Assembly: GCA_026929865.2 (NCBI GenBank)
Contig: CM049411.1
Location: forward strand, 5,364,001-5,428,000
Length of the DNA: 64,000 nucleotides
Reading direction: 5' to 3'
From: Hyperoplus lanceolatus
Lineage: Eukaryota; Chordata; Actinopteri; Uranoscopiformes; Ammodytidae
The translations under genes were made by a program, and so were the position numbers. Below, piece after piece: positions 11,001 to 25,981 of this stretch (position 1 is its first letter; each line of letters begins with the position of its first letter). The notes below the pieces were generated by a model, which worked only from the letters and a program-made list of their open reading frames with translations, was not told where the DNA came from and made no database searches.

Positions 11001-12451
11001 TGGGATTAGATAGAAATGACTTCACCACGGCTGCAAAGAGCATAGAAAGTATTTTTATATATAAATAGCAATGAGGTGATTTATTTCTTTTGGCTGTTTC
11101 TTTGTGTTTTAGCAACCATATTTTTTTTCATATTTCTTTGCGCAAAATATATAATTTTAAACTTAAATGCTTTCTTCAGCTATATTCTACAAATAGATGT
11201 AGCTCTTTATACTTTACATTTGACCATAATATGGTCATAATAAAGTGATATTTTAATTATATATTTTTTTAATTAGATAACAAATGTTTATTATTCATGC
11301 TCTGTTTTCATCTTTTTTTGTGCAGTTAATAGTTTGCTTGATCCTTTAAAAGTGTCAATCCCCATAATTAACCCGTTCAGTTCACTTTGATGAGTTCGAC
11401 TGACAAGCAGGAAGTTTAGGGTTTCAATGAGATATTTTCCTGCTGTGATATTAAGCCAATAAAATGAAAATAGAAGGGGGCGCCCATAGCTCAGTTGGTA
11501 GGGCGTCCCCCCCCCATGGGCCTCGGCCAGCAGCGGACCCGGGTTCGATTCCAGCCCGCGTTCGTTCTCTGCATGTCACTCCTCTCTCTGTCGCTACCAT
11601 AGATAGTATACACTATCAATAAGGCAAAAAAATGCAAAAAATGTGTGGTTTAAAACATACACAGTTATCGATTGATAAAAACAAAACAAAAAAACTTTAG
11701 TCTATTTCGAAAAAAAGGTGGAAAAAGGTGAAAAAAAATTATTAAAAAAGAAAATATATATTTAATTTTATTTATTTATTTCCAAGTTAAATTATGAGGA
11801 AAAAAAATCGATATTACAATCACAATCGGGGTTAAAAACAGCAGTAAACCATTAAACTATTATGATTATTGTATTTTACATTTAGTTTCATATCCCTCTC
11901 TCTTTCTATCCCCCCTCAGCCAGTGGCCCTCTTGCCCTCAGACCGGAGCCTCCCGGTAATATAACGTTGCTCTGGGAAAATGTGATAAGAGTGTTTCACT
12001 GTTTTTGCCACTATACTACTGACATAAATAAATCATTGTATTTTACATTCAATGTCATTCTCTCTCTCTCTCTCTCTCGTTTTACTATTTATGCCACTTC
12101 TACTGAAATAATTAAATCATTGTATTTCATATTTGTTGTCATATCCCTCTATCCCTCTCTCACTCTCTCTCTCCCCCCCTCCCCTCAGCCAGTGGCCCCC
12201 GTGCTCTCAGACTGGACCCTCCCGGTAGCATTGAGGCCGCTTCCTGTCCGCCCGTCCTGAACCCCAAAGCCCCTAAAGCAGCCGGAGGAGGAGGAGGGGG
12301 GGTGGCGCGCTGCTGCATGTCCCGCTCCCCCACCACCCTGCAGAGTCTGCTGGTCATCTCCACTCGCGCCCCTCTGGTCCGACGGCCCGGATTCAACCAC
12401 ATCATAACCAACTCCACACGCAGAAACAGACAGCAGGGCAAGAGCCAGTGA
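17..12451 (+). CDS. ttll6: ttll6-like tubulin polyglutamylase, 16 coding exons
   Basis: Tubulin-tyrosine-ligase-like enzyme that adds glutamate side chains to tubulin, typically in cilia and axonemes. Exons by splice sites: 17-189, 564-604, 938-1056, 1560-1690, 1914-2070, 2493-2636, 2906-2991, 3175-3400, 4446-4624, 5248-5436, 6406-6550, 7732-7992, 9990-10043, 10670-10775, 11920-11955, 12189-12451. All GT/AG phases agree and total 2310 nt. The TTL core is clear: NHFPGMSEICRKDLLARN, KPDTGCQGKGIFI (ATP-grasp), FDLRIYVLVTSCDP, CMHLTNYSINK, ISAHPILKHNYHTCFPNH, ACFEILGFDVLLD and LEVNHSPSFTTDS, followed by the microtubule-binding GGFRRIYP...AASKAREECAR segment. The tail is basic and Glu-rich. The gene lies on the HoxB 5' side, as TTLL6 does in mammals; TTLL13 is the closest alternative. 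The start ATG at 17 follows a possible acceptor (cctccag), so an upstream exon may exist. Oddity: with these phases codon 59 is TGA (565-567). Confidence 0.87.
268..404 (-). repeat. tRNA-derived SINE, family A (reverse)
   Basis: Read on the minus strand there is a tRNA-like head with box A (TGGTAGAGCTCG) and box B (GGGTTCAAATCC), then a CATCCCTCTCTCT-rich body. The same family recurs at 11475, 55411 and 62537. It lies in the intron after ttll6's first listed exon and is too diverged to be a tRNA gene. Confidence 0.6.
2082..2405. repeat. TTAA-type MITE, family M1, copy 1
   Basis: Begins TTAAAGGTGCAGTCGGTGAT and ends with a near inverted copy (GCTGACTCTACCTTTAA). The interior carries the family hallmarks AGCCTAGGCT, GTTTACA and GTGTTAATACACA. 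Intronic in ttll6. The TTAA ends suggest TTAA-target insertion (piggyBac-like); no transposase is present. Confidence 0.75.
3463..3548 (+). repeat. Retroposon 3' tail (family T)
   Basis: A block ending in TATACAAATAAAACTGATTT plus GATTTGA. The same sequence is found at 36478-36562 and, inverted, near 43126-43215. This looks like a short retroposon 3' end with a degenerate tandem tail; the parent LINE or SINE is not identified. Confidence 0.55.
3637..4090. repeat. MITE-like element, family M2, copy 1
   Basis: Shares about 450 bp with 31330-31800 and 63166-63686 (shared markers CGCCATGTTTCTACAGTA, TCCTGGGGAAATGCA, TAGCTTCTGTAAATT). The best-preserved copy, at 63166, has inverted ends TTAAAGGTGCAGTGTGTA and TACACACTGCACCTTTAA. 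Intronic in ttll6; no coding capacity. Confidence 0.7.
4101..4366 (+). repeat. tRNA-derived SINE, family B
   Basis: tRNA-like head with box A (GTGGCTCAGTTGGTAGAGCG) and box B (GGTTCAATCCC), then a body with TTGGGCAAGACACTTCACCC and a tail AGTCTTCGGACTCGATGGG, ending in ATAAATAAAAGG. A second copy, inverted, is at 32698-32963. Intronic in ttll6. Confidence 0.75.
4638..4760. repeat. (CA)n/(CT)n microsatellite
   Basis: Mixed CA and CTCT simple repeat directly after the donor of the ttll6 exon ending at 4624. Confidence 0.9.
4767..5071. repeat. M1 MITE, copy 2
   Basis: TTAAAGGTGGAGTCAGTGAT at the left and an inverted right end ATCACTGACTGCACCTTTA. Intronic in ttll6, between exons 4446-4624 and 5248-5436. 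Confidence 0.8.
5470..5706. repeat. Short MITE with ACAGCTC ends
   Basis: Left end TATACAGCTCCGCAAAAAAA and inverted right end TTTTTTCCAGAGCTCTATA bracket about 237 bp with no ORF of note. This resembles a common fish short inverted-repeat element (from memory). Intronic in ttll6. Confidence 0.5.
6308..6402. repeat. GT-rich microsatellite running into a splice acceptor
   Basis: Degenerate GT repeat ending in GTGTAG, which is itself the acceptor of the ttll6 exon starting at 6406. The polypyrimidine tract of that acceptor is replaced by (TG)n. Confidence 0.85.
7036..7182. repeat. CT/CCCT simple-sequence tract
   Basis: Pure pyrimidine run of TCTC and CCCT units on the + strand, inside a ttll6 intron. 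Confidence 0.9.
7375..7701. repeat. M1 MITE, copy 3
   Basis: Starts AAAGGTGCAGTCAGCAATTT and ends GAATCACTGACTCCATCTT. Contains a poly-T run and the AGCCTAGGCT core. It lies immediately upstream of the acceptor at 7731. Confidence 0.7.
7996..8095. repeat. (CAGA)n/(CA)n microsatellite
   Basis: CAGA units grading into CA, starting just after the donor of the ttll6 exon ending at 7992. Confidence 0.9.
8129..9209 (+). mobile_element. Non-autonomous hAT element with 8-bp TSD
   Basis: Inverted ends CAGTGCTTCTCAA and TTGAGAAGCACTG, with the octamer GCTTAATC directly repeated outside both ends (8121-8128 and 9210-9217). An 8-bp target duplication plus CAG...CTG ends is diagnostic of hAT transposons. 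The interior keeps the last part of a transposase gene (8303-8530), so this is an internally deleted copy. Intronic in ttll6. Confidence 0.9.
8303..8530 (+). pseudogene. hAT transposase C-terminal (dimerisation) remnant
   Basis: A frame running into a TAA at 8528 reads YPLIGQKAVNILLPF, TSYLCEMGFSTVAALK, YRSQLNIEQELRVAVSSLKP. This matches the hAT C-terminal dimerisation region as found in ZBED5/FAM200-type proteins (recognised from memory). The DDE catalytic core and BED finger are absent, so it cannot encode a transposase. The flanking element has intact hAT ends. Confidence 0.8.
9519..9828. repeat. TTAA-flanked MITE (family M3)
   Basis: Ends TTAAAGGGGCACTGTGTAA and TTACACAGTGCTCCTTTAA form an inverted repeat around about 310 bp. 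Intronic in ttll6. The ends resemble M2 in design but the interior differs. Confidence 0.7.
11475..11632 (+). repeat. tRNA-derived SINE, family A
   Basis: Head GGGGGCGCCCATAGCTCAGT, box B GGGTTCGATTCC, then CTCTGCATGTCACTCC and CACTATCAATAA. Nearly the same as 55411-55600. Intronic in ttll6. Confidence 0.8.
11862..12228. repeat. Tandem duplication including a ttll6 exon
   Basis: The stretch ATTGTATTTTACATT...CATATCCCTCTC...CCTCAGCCAGTGGCCC...CCTCCCGGT occurs at 11868-11957 and again at 12119-12227. A partial intronic copy without the exon lies at 12034-12080. The first copy forms the 36-nt exon 11920-11955, the second the start of the last exon. Confidence 0.8.
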
Positions 12452-12537
12452 CAAGATGGAGGTCTGGATTTACGTGGATTCAAAAACTACTGTGGACACA
12501 CACACACAGGAGCTGAGGAGAACTGGTAGAGGGGTCT

Positions 12538-13125
12538 TGAAGGTGGAGTCAGTGATTCTGGAGAACGCTTGTTGTCAAAATCTCTTTTATGTCAAAATCA
12601 GTGAATATCTCCTCACAATCCCCTACCTGTCCATACTGTGTGTGCAGTGAAAAAATAACAGTGTTAATACACAGCCTAGGCTCTGTAAACTGTTATGTAA
12701 AGAAAGGGGGCCCGCTGTAGCTAGCAACATGCCTGTTTACAGAGCCTAGGCTGTGTTTTAACACTGGATAGCTGTTTTTTTCTCCACTGCTCATTCATTT
12801 TAACACTAGTAACACACAACCTTTTCTTGGCTCTTTGGAAATGCATTATGTGAAACACAGTGTTGTTGAAAGAAAATCTTGTGTTAATACACAACCTAGG
12901 CTCTGTAGACGGTAATGTAAACAAAGGGTATATAAACAGAGGGGGCCCACTGTAGCTAGCAACATGCCCGTTTACAGAGCCTAAACTGTGTGTATTTACA
13001 CTGGACATTTTTTTTCGGAGCACACACAGTACGGACAGGCAGCGGACCCTGAGGAGATATTCACTGATTCTGACCAAACATATTGTGACAACAAACCTTC
13101 TCCAGAATCACTGACTCCACGTTCA
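12538..13125. repeat. M1 MITE, copy 4 (expanded)
   Basis: Left end AAGGTGGAGTCAGTGATT and right end AATCACTGACTCCACGTT lie 588 bp apart, about twice the usual size. The AGCCTAGGCT/GTTTACA core is present twice, and a block (TTTAACACTA...AACACACAA) that also occurs at 16150 sits between. It lies in the ttll6 3' UTR. Confidence 0.75.
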
Positions 13126-15395
13126 AACCTGTGAACACACAGAAACACACTTGTGTCTGTGATAGAAGATCTCACATTTAAAGATTTGATTGTTGCTATA
13201 TCTGGACCCCTGCAGTTTTATTTTGTACGCTACATGCCACTTTACGACCTGCAGCACTGCGGAACACTTACATTATTTCTTTTTAACTTTTTCTTCCCCG
13301 CTGTGTGTGCGCTCACATATGTGTACAAGGATGAATTAGATTATCACTAAACACCTCAAAAACCTACCGTGCCAAACTACAAACAGACAAGCTTGATTTA
13401 ACACCATATTAAGACAAAATGTCCGCTGAGGAAAATGCAATAAAGTCAGTGGTTTATTGGCTGTTGATATGAGCTGAAATGAACTTGGATGTAATGAAAG
13501 ACTCATAAAAATGGAAGTATTAATTAAGATTTAAGTTTGAAGACAGACGGGAATATTCAAAATAAAGGCCTGATGCTGCTGCTGCTGCTGCTGCTTCTCA
13601 TGGAAATATGTGTGAAGTCCAGTTTTGATTTTTTATTTGATTTTTTTTTGCACTGATTGTAAATAAATATTTTTTTTCATTTGTACAATGTGATATAGTT
13701 TCATGATCACTGTATTAATGTCATCAATGCATTTATTTTATTTTACTAATTTTCCAGATGCTGAAAAAAATCACATTTTCCAATATACAAATCGATCTAT
13801 TTCCCCAATCACTATTATTTCAAAAAAATACACATCATACAGACGTTATCTTCATGTGTCTTTATTTTGTTTTTATATCATCCCTTTTTGCTGCAAAGTT
13901 ATTAATTCAAATTGTTTTAATTGTTTCTAAATAAGTTGACTTGTGTGGATTCCCCATGACGTCTCTCAGCGGGTTTGAAGAGGCCATAAAGTTTTACAGC
14001 AGCTCCGCATCCGGTTCCTTTTTCTCTCTTTGTTTACACTAAGACAAAAAAAAGCTATTGATCGACTGAGACGAACTTTTCCAAAACATCTCCAACGACG
14101 AATAGAGAAGGCTTACGTTGTAGTGACGTGATCAGATAATAGTTGGACAGTAGGCTAGGGTACGTGTGTGCGTAAATAAAGCATTTTTATCATTAGGCTA
14201 TTTTTGTTGTTGTTGCTAAATTCATATTATGCAAAATAAGCTTTAAAGGTCTGTGTCAAGCGTCTAAAGTCTAGAACACCTGAATTTCTGGACTGATTTG
14301 AATCGAAAGAGACGTAATAGGCTATTTTATTGACCAAGGCCTCCCCTCCACCGTTGACTTTTTTTTTTTTAAATAATCTGAAATATTTTTAATTCTGGAC
14401 AGATGATAGAAAGCCATGCAGGCCTTCAGACAAGAATACATAGGCTATAGCGTCAAATAACAGGCCTAAATTAAACTACAATATTAGGATGTATTATAGG
14501 CCTACTTTTCGTTTACACAACATTTAGCCTTTGATTAAAATAAATTAACACGTAGATTGAAAAAACAAACACTACATATGCTTTTACTTTTACATTGAAA
14601 ATACAGTTAATAATTTGATTCCTATTTGTTTAAAAAAAAATTCTAGGCTACAGTTTAAGGAAACGAGTTACTTTGAGTTTGTGTCTCTTTGGGACAAAAC
14701 GAAAGTCCAGGCGAACGTGGGAATGTGTTGTATTTCAGGAATTTATGGTTTTATTGTCGGAAATCCTCGGAGGTGGTTGGAAATCAGCAGCATTTTAACT
14801 TGGCAAACAAGGCCATTTGAGACAAAACAAAACGGAAACAAGACAAACGGGACTACTAATATGAAGAAATAAGTTTTTAAATATGTAACTCAAGCATCAA
14901 GGCAGGTTGCATGTTACTAAGATGTGAAGTTTAATGTTTCCCTTATATTTAAGTAGAAAAGTTATGAGAAGAATTTAAGGTTCTGTTACCTTAAAAATCC
15001 GCTTAAGGACTTCGAATCAGCCCTATAAAACCATTTCCATTTTCTTGGCCTTTACGCTCAACGCCAAATGAATCTAATTCCTCAATTTCTACAGACCATA
15101 GAACAGTATTTAGTACAAAAATATTTCAACTCGAAAATGAGAAAAAAAAACAAGCCAAATCATGTGCGTTTGAGGTTTAAAGAATACGCCACTATGTTGG
15201 AGGAAGAACTGTAACATAAATACATCACACAAAGCGTTAGATTGTGGACGATTGAAAGCAAAATATTGTGCATAAAAGCTTTCAAATAACTGGATAAAAC
15301 GTCATTGTTGATTATAGAACAATAATAATCTTCACAAACCTTTTTCAGTTAGTAACCATGGCACCAGGTGACCGTCAATCTCACAATACGCACAT

Positions 15396-15434
<39 letters not shown>

Positions 15435-15521
15435 CCATCCTTACAACTATAATATTTTCTAAAATCCTCTATCAAATTCAAACATTTCAGGCCACACGGA
15501 GACGGAGAGAAATAAAAACAT
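13126..15521. other. Intergenic, no gene seen
   Basis: AT-rich. It holds a CTG-repeat patch (13576-13593), possible ttll6 polyadenylation signals (AATAAA near 13560 and 13661), a short Hox/Cdx-site-like patch (CCATAAAGTTTTACAGC near 13983) and a CA microsatellite at 15395-15430. No homeobox fragment or conserved ORF is visible, so hoxb8b or hoxb7b is not present here. Confidence 0.55.
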
Positions 15522-16131
15522 GGCGATCGTGGGAAAGCACCAAAGCACTGTCTTAAAAAAGCACAAAAAAACGGCGGCAGTTTATGAAAATTTACAACTT
15601 TGCCAGTGAAGTTTACGACTCGCGAGGCTCTTGGATTGGCTGTGGGCGCGTCATGTGGACAGCAGCGAGGAATGGGAACTTATTTCCCATGAGGTTATAT
15701 TGCAGCTGCTCTTTTTTTCAGGACGAGCGTCAGACCTTTGAAAAGAGTGAAAATATCAACATTATTAAGCCACTGTTTTCTTGCGTCTATTTGGATTCAT
15801 TTACATTTACTCAATATAAGGATTCTTCTTTATGAAAAGTGTGTGTTTATGAGTTACAGTAGATTGTTGAAAATGATTGAAGTGATGGTTAGAAAGGAAG
15901 GAAGATGTTTGCCATAAATTAATGCGTAAAGGGAAATAATGCGTAAAAAGCACCAAAGCACTGTCTTAAAAAAAGCATAAAAAACGGCGGCAGTTTATGA
16001 AAATTTACAACTTTGCCAGTGAAGTTTACGACTCGCGAGGCTCTTGGATTGGCTGTGGGCGCGTCATGTGGACAGCAGCGAGGAATGGGAACTTATTTCC
16101 CATGAGGTTATATTGCAGCTGCTCTTTTTTT
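15522..16131. repeat. Recent duplication, blocks C-A-C'
   Basis: Block C (about 15530-15715) recurs nearly identically as C' (about 15950-16131). Between them is block A (15716-15950), whose near-identical copy A' is at 18281-18512. C contains GTTTACGAC, TTTATGAAAATTTAC and a GGATTGGCTG CCAAT-type site. The order C-A-C'-X-A' points to a recent rearrangement or a haplotype join. Confidence 0.85.
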
Positions 16132-18280
16132 GAGTCCACTCGCTCATTCACTTTAACACTATAGTAACACACAAGCTTTTTAAATGCATTACGTGCAGGA
16201 ATTGGCGTAGTGTTGTTGTAATTTTCTCAAAAGTGGGCGATCATGGATAAGATGACACCTCTCTCCTGTGTGTACGCGAGCGCCATGTTAAATATGGCTG
16301 TACTTCTGTGTGAATGTAGCTCTTCTAATATGTTCGTGAAAATGAAGAATCACCGCTCTGCTATTGGGATTACTTGACCGAAATCACTTGAGTAAAGAGG
16401 GACATTTTTTTGTGGGTTGAAAGGACGTGGAGGAGGAAGCGAGTAGAAGTGGCGTGTTGCTATACGGAGTGGCACCCACACAGGACATGATGGATTATCA
16501 ACAAAGGTAAGGGCAACCGTGGTGGTTCTAATACGCCGGCGATTCACTCAAGCACAAGTGCGCTGTCTCCACTAATAGTGCACTGTTGTTGTAGCTGGAT
16601 TTTCACTGTATATTGGCCCGGTGTTTGTAGAACGGGATTTGTATGTTAAATGGCATTTTTCCAGTCCAAAATGTCTGTCTCATTTATTTATTTTGAATGG
16701 GTGAGATTTCCATGAATTGCTGCTGCTGTGCCCGTTTTAACCCGTGCAGCGCCTTCAAAAGCGCCAATATCTGTTTATTTGTCCTGAAATAACAGTGAAA
16801 ATATTCAAGCACGTGGCAGTTTTGAGGCCTTTACAGTAGAATATATTCTATAATAATCAGGTTTGGGCTACTGGCCAGACAAGCTTGACTTTGATGATTA
16901 TGTTGTGCATAATGATGATGGTCGTTCTGGGCCTGTGCTGCCTCTCAAATTCGTTTTTCTATAACAACATCTACCTAATCTTTCCACATTCTGTTCTCCT
17001 GACGTATTTTATTCCATTTAATCTTATTTTATATGATTTTATTTGTTCTTTTTATGCTGAAAAACGCCTCAGAAGTCTTTTGGGTTGATATCGCGCGGCG
17101 CTGTCTCTTCCTCGAGTCCTTCCGCCTATCAAACTATCCCAAAAATATATAATTGTACGCTTATATTCGCTCATATTTGGACATATTTTTGATTTTACTA
17201 AATCTACACAGTCAATAACACTCGAATTAAACGTGTTGATTTTTTTCACGCCTCTGCAGTGATTTTTTTTTATGGCCTTTGTTTGATGCTGCAGTTTTTA
17301 CACCACCGTCATGTGACGTCGAGGAAACCTGGTTTGTCTCGTTGTGTCACGTCCAGTTGTGTCATCCGCGGCTCTGGTTCGTTTCCAGATGTGTAGCAGC
17401 TGTCACGCGCTGCGGCCTGGTGCAATGAGGCGTTCACTGAAACCAAAGAAAAAAATAAGAAATTTCAATTTTTATAATAATATCAAAATGTTTTCTAAAC
17501 GGAAATAAACCAAATATCTAGACAATTACGTCACATTGTGTCTGAAGGAAAAGCAAAGACGAAAACCAGGAGAATAATTCATTTTTGTTTTAAGCTAATA
17601 TCCCTTTAAAATGTGCGTTTTTTTCTGCGTAATTCTATCAAACATACTAATATCTTTAAAATCCACGTTCTATTAACAACAAAACGCCTTTTATATGTAT
17701 TCATTATTTAAAATGGCGACTTTTCCAAATGCGATAGGTAGGTAGCTTTATTAAAGCATTTAGAAATGGTCAATATGAGATTAAAATATTATACATATTA
17801 ATATAAACATTATATGAACAAATATACACATTTATTTAGCAGAAAAACATTGTTTGATGAACTAAAAATATAAAGGGCTTGAACTGCAGTACCAGACTCT
17901 ATTTGAGGGTGTTTTAATTAGCCAATACTAAGCAACTAATATAGCAGATACATTATGGAAATACTACCATCTTATAATCAAATTAAATTAATGAACATAT
18001 ATAGCCTAATATAATAATATACACAAACGTAAAGGCATTTGCTTGATTGTTTAATAGCGTATTTATTATTCAAAGTGATTGACTAAATCATGATCCAGAC
18101 TTATTTCAGATATTTCTACTTACACGGTGTTATTAAGACATTGGGATTTAGTTTCCTCTTGATCACAACGGTTGATAATGATGATGATAATGAGGATGCT
18201 GATACTGTGGAAGCGCGTGTCCTCCCTCGTGCCTCTGTGCGCGTGACGGTGCGTGGACTCCAGTTGTTGTTGAGAGAGAA
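16132..18280. other. Intergenic interval X between the duplicated blocks
   Basis: No gene seen. AT-rich with ATTA-type sites. It includes a patch TTTATGGCC ... TTTTTACACC ... GTCATGTGACGTC (17270-17325) that resembles Cdx/posterior-Hox and CRE motifs. Confidence 0.5.
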
Positions 18281-18512
18281 TTCAGGACGAGCGTCAGACC
18301 TTTGAAAAGAGTGAAAATATCAACATTATTAAGCCACTGTTTTCTTGCGTCTATTTGGATTCATTTACATTTACTCAATATAAGGATTCTTCTTTATGAA
18401 AAGTGTGTGTTTATGAGTTACAGTAGATTGTTGAAAATGATTGAAGTGATGGTTAGAAAGGAAGGAAGATGTTTGCCATAAATGAATGCGTAAAGGGAAA
18501 TAATGCGTAAAA
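18281..18512. repeat. Duplicate block A'
   Basis: Matches 15718-15952 over about 230 bp with one obvious substitution (AATTAATGCG versus AATGAATGCG). It lies 0.6 kb upstream of the hoxb6b start. Confidence 0.9.
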
Positions 18513-18739
18513 TTTTTGGCATTTAACTTCAATGTTTTTTTTTCTTTTTGCATTGTGTGAGTGTGTATGTGCGCGAGAGGTACTTTGCTTGTTTAAAATG
18601 AAAGGGGTTGGAAGAAATCAGCTTGTTTTTGATGCACTGTTTTTGCATAAAGCGAATAATTATTACACAAACAACCATGGTATATTCAGTATTTTGTTGT
18701 TTATTAAGTCTAGATGTATTAACCATTAGACCCATTATC

Positions 18740-19098
18740 TCTGTGAGTGCATTCGTGCGTGTGCGAGCGTGCGTAAAAAGCCCGACAGGCTCGAGCGCTT
18801 CATTTCGATCCACCGGGGACCACCGCGCGCGCAACAAGAGCCCCCCCCATGGGTGCAATAGTGCATCGACAGACGTCTTCTCATTGGCCCGTTGGTTGAT
18901 CAGCTGGTACACTTCCCCTCTGTTAGTCAGTGGCACCTCGCGAATCCCCCCACACAAACCCCCACCCACCTTTCAGCAAAAACCAAATCTCGGATAAAGT
19001 AATGGCAAAACCACTTGGACTATAAAAGACAACAAATCATATTCCCTATACCCGGAGTATAGCCCATAGCCTAATACGCCTCCCGTTGTTTTCACCCA
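18740..19098 (+). promoter_or_regulatory. hoxb6b promoter and 5' UTR
   Basis: TATA box TATAAAAG at 19021-19028, 71 bp before the ATG; an ATTGGCCC CCAAT-type box near 18885; a GC-rich stretch upstream (18780-18970). The position fits a Hox6 proximal promoter. The transcription start itself is inferred. Confidence 0.6.
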
Positions 19099-21618
<2,520 letters not shown>

Positions 21619-22273
21619 AAAAAAAAGAAAGCCTAAATAAAGGACATCAGGAGAGAGAAATGACGTATGCGCGTGTCTGTTTCATGTGCACATACTGTCT
21701 GTTCTGAACCCCAGAATAAAACGGTGTACTATTCCTTTGTAGATATAAAACGAATCACATGTTAGAAACGTGTATAGCGCTAGACTATTTGAGTTTCTGC
21801 ACGGTGAAGATATCTGTCTGTCTGCATTATTATTCTAGGTTAAAATCAGGTCCTCCTCCTCCTATGTTTGTTTGTATATGTCCCTGTGCTCGTGCGTTTT
21901 ATTTAGAGGACTATGCAACAAAATCCCGCCAAAATGTAAATATTTTGAAGTGTCTATGTCGTTACCTCATTCCCGTGTAGCCCTACTGAGTTTTTTTTTT
22001 ACCATTTTATTATATATATATTTTTTCTTGACTCAAACTAGGCCTTTGTCCTTCATTGTACATGTATGTCGTGGTGGCGTAGTCGTTCTATAATAGTCCA
22101 TATAGGCTTATTGTTGTTCACAAACTGTGCCATGAAAAGTTACAATTGTACAGATGAGAAAAATGTTACGTGTTATTTATTGCTGTTTGTTCAACCTCTG
22201 TGTGTGTGTTTCAATGCACATCTGGATATAATATCGTGTGCAATATTTTGTTTAGGAAAATTGTACATAGAAA

Positions 22274-22279
22274 AATAAA
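22274..22279 (+). terminator. hoxb6b polyadenylation signal
   Basis: AATAAA 656 bp past the stop, followed by a GT/T-rich stretch (GGCTTTTTGATGTATA). An earlier AATAAA at 21714 is an alternative. Confidence 0.5.
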
Positions 22280-22829
22280 GGCTTTTTGATGTATATTGGA
22301 ACATCTTGTGGCGTCTTTCATAAACCAAGAAAAAGAGACTATTCGTGTTATAATTCCTTCTATAACCACTCTTACTATCACAAGGCTAACCACAAATATC
22401 AGCTGTTTTTTTTATTACATTACACACCGCTTATGAAGTCACAATACGTCTATAAATTCGAAATAAAACCAATACAGATTAAAATAATTTCCATTTTGAC
22501 AGTCTGCCCGTTTAGCTGCCACCAGTATCGCCTGATAAAGTCACTGTATTGTGCGTTACCTGAGCCTTTTGTGGCCTACATTATGAGCGTGTTACATAAA
22601 TGATGGATGGTTCCACGGGGGCCTTGACAGCACGTCCCTCGCCAGAGCAATACCACCTATCACCGGAAGATGGCGCTCTCTGCCTGCGCGCCTCTCGCAT
22701 TGCGCAGCGGGGAGGCACCATTGACTGGAGCCTAACGACCATTATTTCGTCATCATTTGTAACCATGGAGCATGAATTACCTCTTGAAGTCATCAGTGAG
22801 GATTTACGACTGGTCAACAAAGGCACGTG

Positions 22830-22989
22830 ATTCCCGAGCGCTCTCCCCATATTTGGCCGCATACCTGGCAAAGTACAGTACGGAGGGCTTCATTGCTTAT
22901 AATTCATGATTGCGTCCATAAATCGTGCAAGCAACACACGGATTATAGCGACAAAGATCTACAAATCGAGGCTTTAAAAATCCAAGCAA
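22830..22989 (+). promoter_or_regulatory. hoxb5b proximal promoter and 5' UTR
   Basis: Directly upstream of the ATG lie TTCATTGCTTATAATTCATG, TCCATAAATCGTGC and GGATTATAGCGAC. This arrangement is familiar from Hox5 leader regions (from memory). CACGTGA sits just upstream, at about 22823. No classic TATA. Confidence 0.5.
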
Positions 22990-25064
<2,075 letters not shown>

Positions 25065-25981
25065 ATATAACTTTTGGGAAAAATAGTTAAAAAAAAAAAA
25101 GAAAAAAAAGGTAAAAAAATTAAGATAAAATAGTAAATTAAAAAATTAAAAATAAATACAAAGAATGAAAGAAGTCCATGAGTACTGTAAAACTATTGAA
25201 AAAGGCGCAGCACCTTCCAGCATGTTATTGTGATAGAAAAAGAAGTATTCTGTCTTTGAAAGAAAGTCCTTAAAAAAAAGAAAATGCCATTTGTTTATGT
25301 TTTTTAGTTTGTTGTTGTTGTTGTATATGATAGCTTATTGATGTCATGTTTTGGGGGGTTTAAAAAAATAAGATGTACATATTATTCGGGGGGTGTCCAC
25401 TTTACTTGTCCACGCTTTTTGCTCTTCTGTCTATCTTATCTATTTCTCTATTTGAAAAGTGTGTCAACTTGAGCAACTTATCGCGACTTTCTTGACGGTC
25501 TTACAGGAGTAATACAAATTCAATGTACAGTATAGAAAATTACAAAAAAAGAAGAAAAAAATAAGTTTCCCAAACCATATGCTGCTTATCATTGAATGTA
25601 TACTATAATGTATTCTCTCTCTTCCGGGGGCCCATCCACATTCAAAAGCGCTTTTCGTGTACGTTTTTTCTGCTATTTTTGATGGTTATAGGCTAATATC
25701 TTGTGGCCACATCCATACACTTTCATAAACAAATGCCAATGTGTAGCTCTAGGATATTTTGTACATCTATAATTATTATTATTAATTATTATTCTAATTA
25801 TTGTTTTAGAAAAGTAATTCTGAGCAATGGAAAACAAATGTATCCTGTCAATGTGATAAATTTTTAGTGCAAGGGGTCATTCTCTGTGGATATAGGCAGT
25901 GATGATGATGATGATGATGTGAGCTTTTTTCGCCAATAAGCTTTTTGTATTTGTATTAAGTGAACTCATAGCGCTTGGAAA

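Noticed and set aside
12160..12483. Minus-strand frames opposite the last ttll6 exon
   Set aside because: Antisense shadows of a GC-rich coding exon; the + strand frame is spliced, in phase and ends in the expected stop.
15584..15835. 83-codon frame in the duplicated block upstream of hoxb6b
   Set aside because: Not conserved in the second copy beyond shared DNA, no family match; the block reads better as regulatory sequence.
17735..17760. mir-196-like TAGGTAGGTAGCTTT
   Set aside because: Only the first few bases resemble miR-196, no hairpin partner is visible, and the position (next to hoxb6b) is wrong.
13126..18740. Possible hoxb8b, hoxb7b or hoxb9b remnants
   Set aside because: No homeobox helix-3 (WFQNRR) or hexapeptide coding trace found on either strand outside the four annotated Hox genes.
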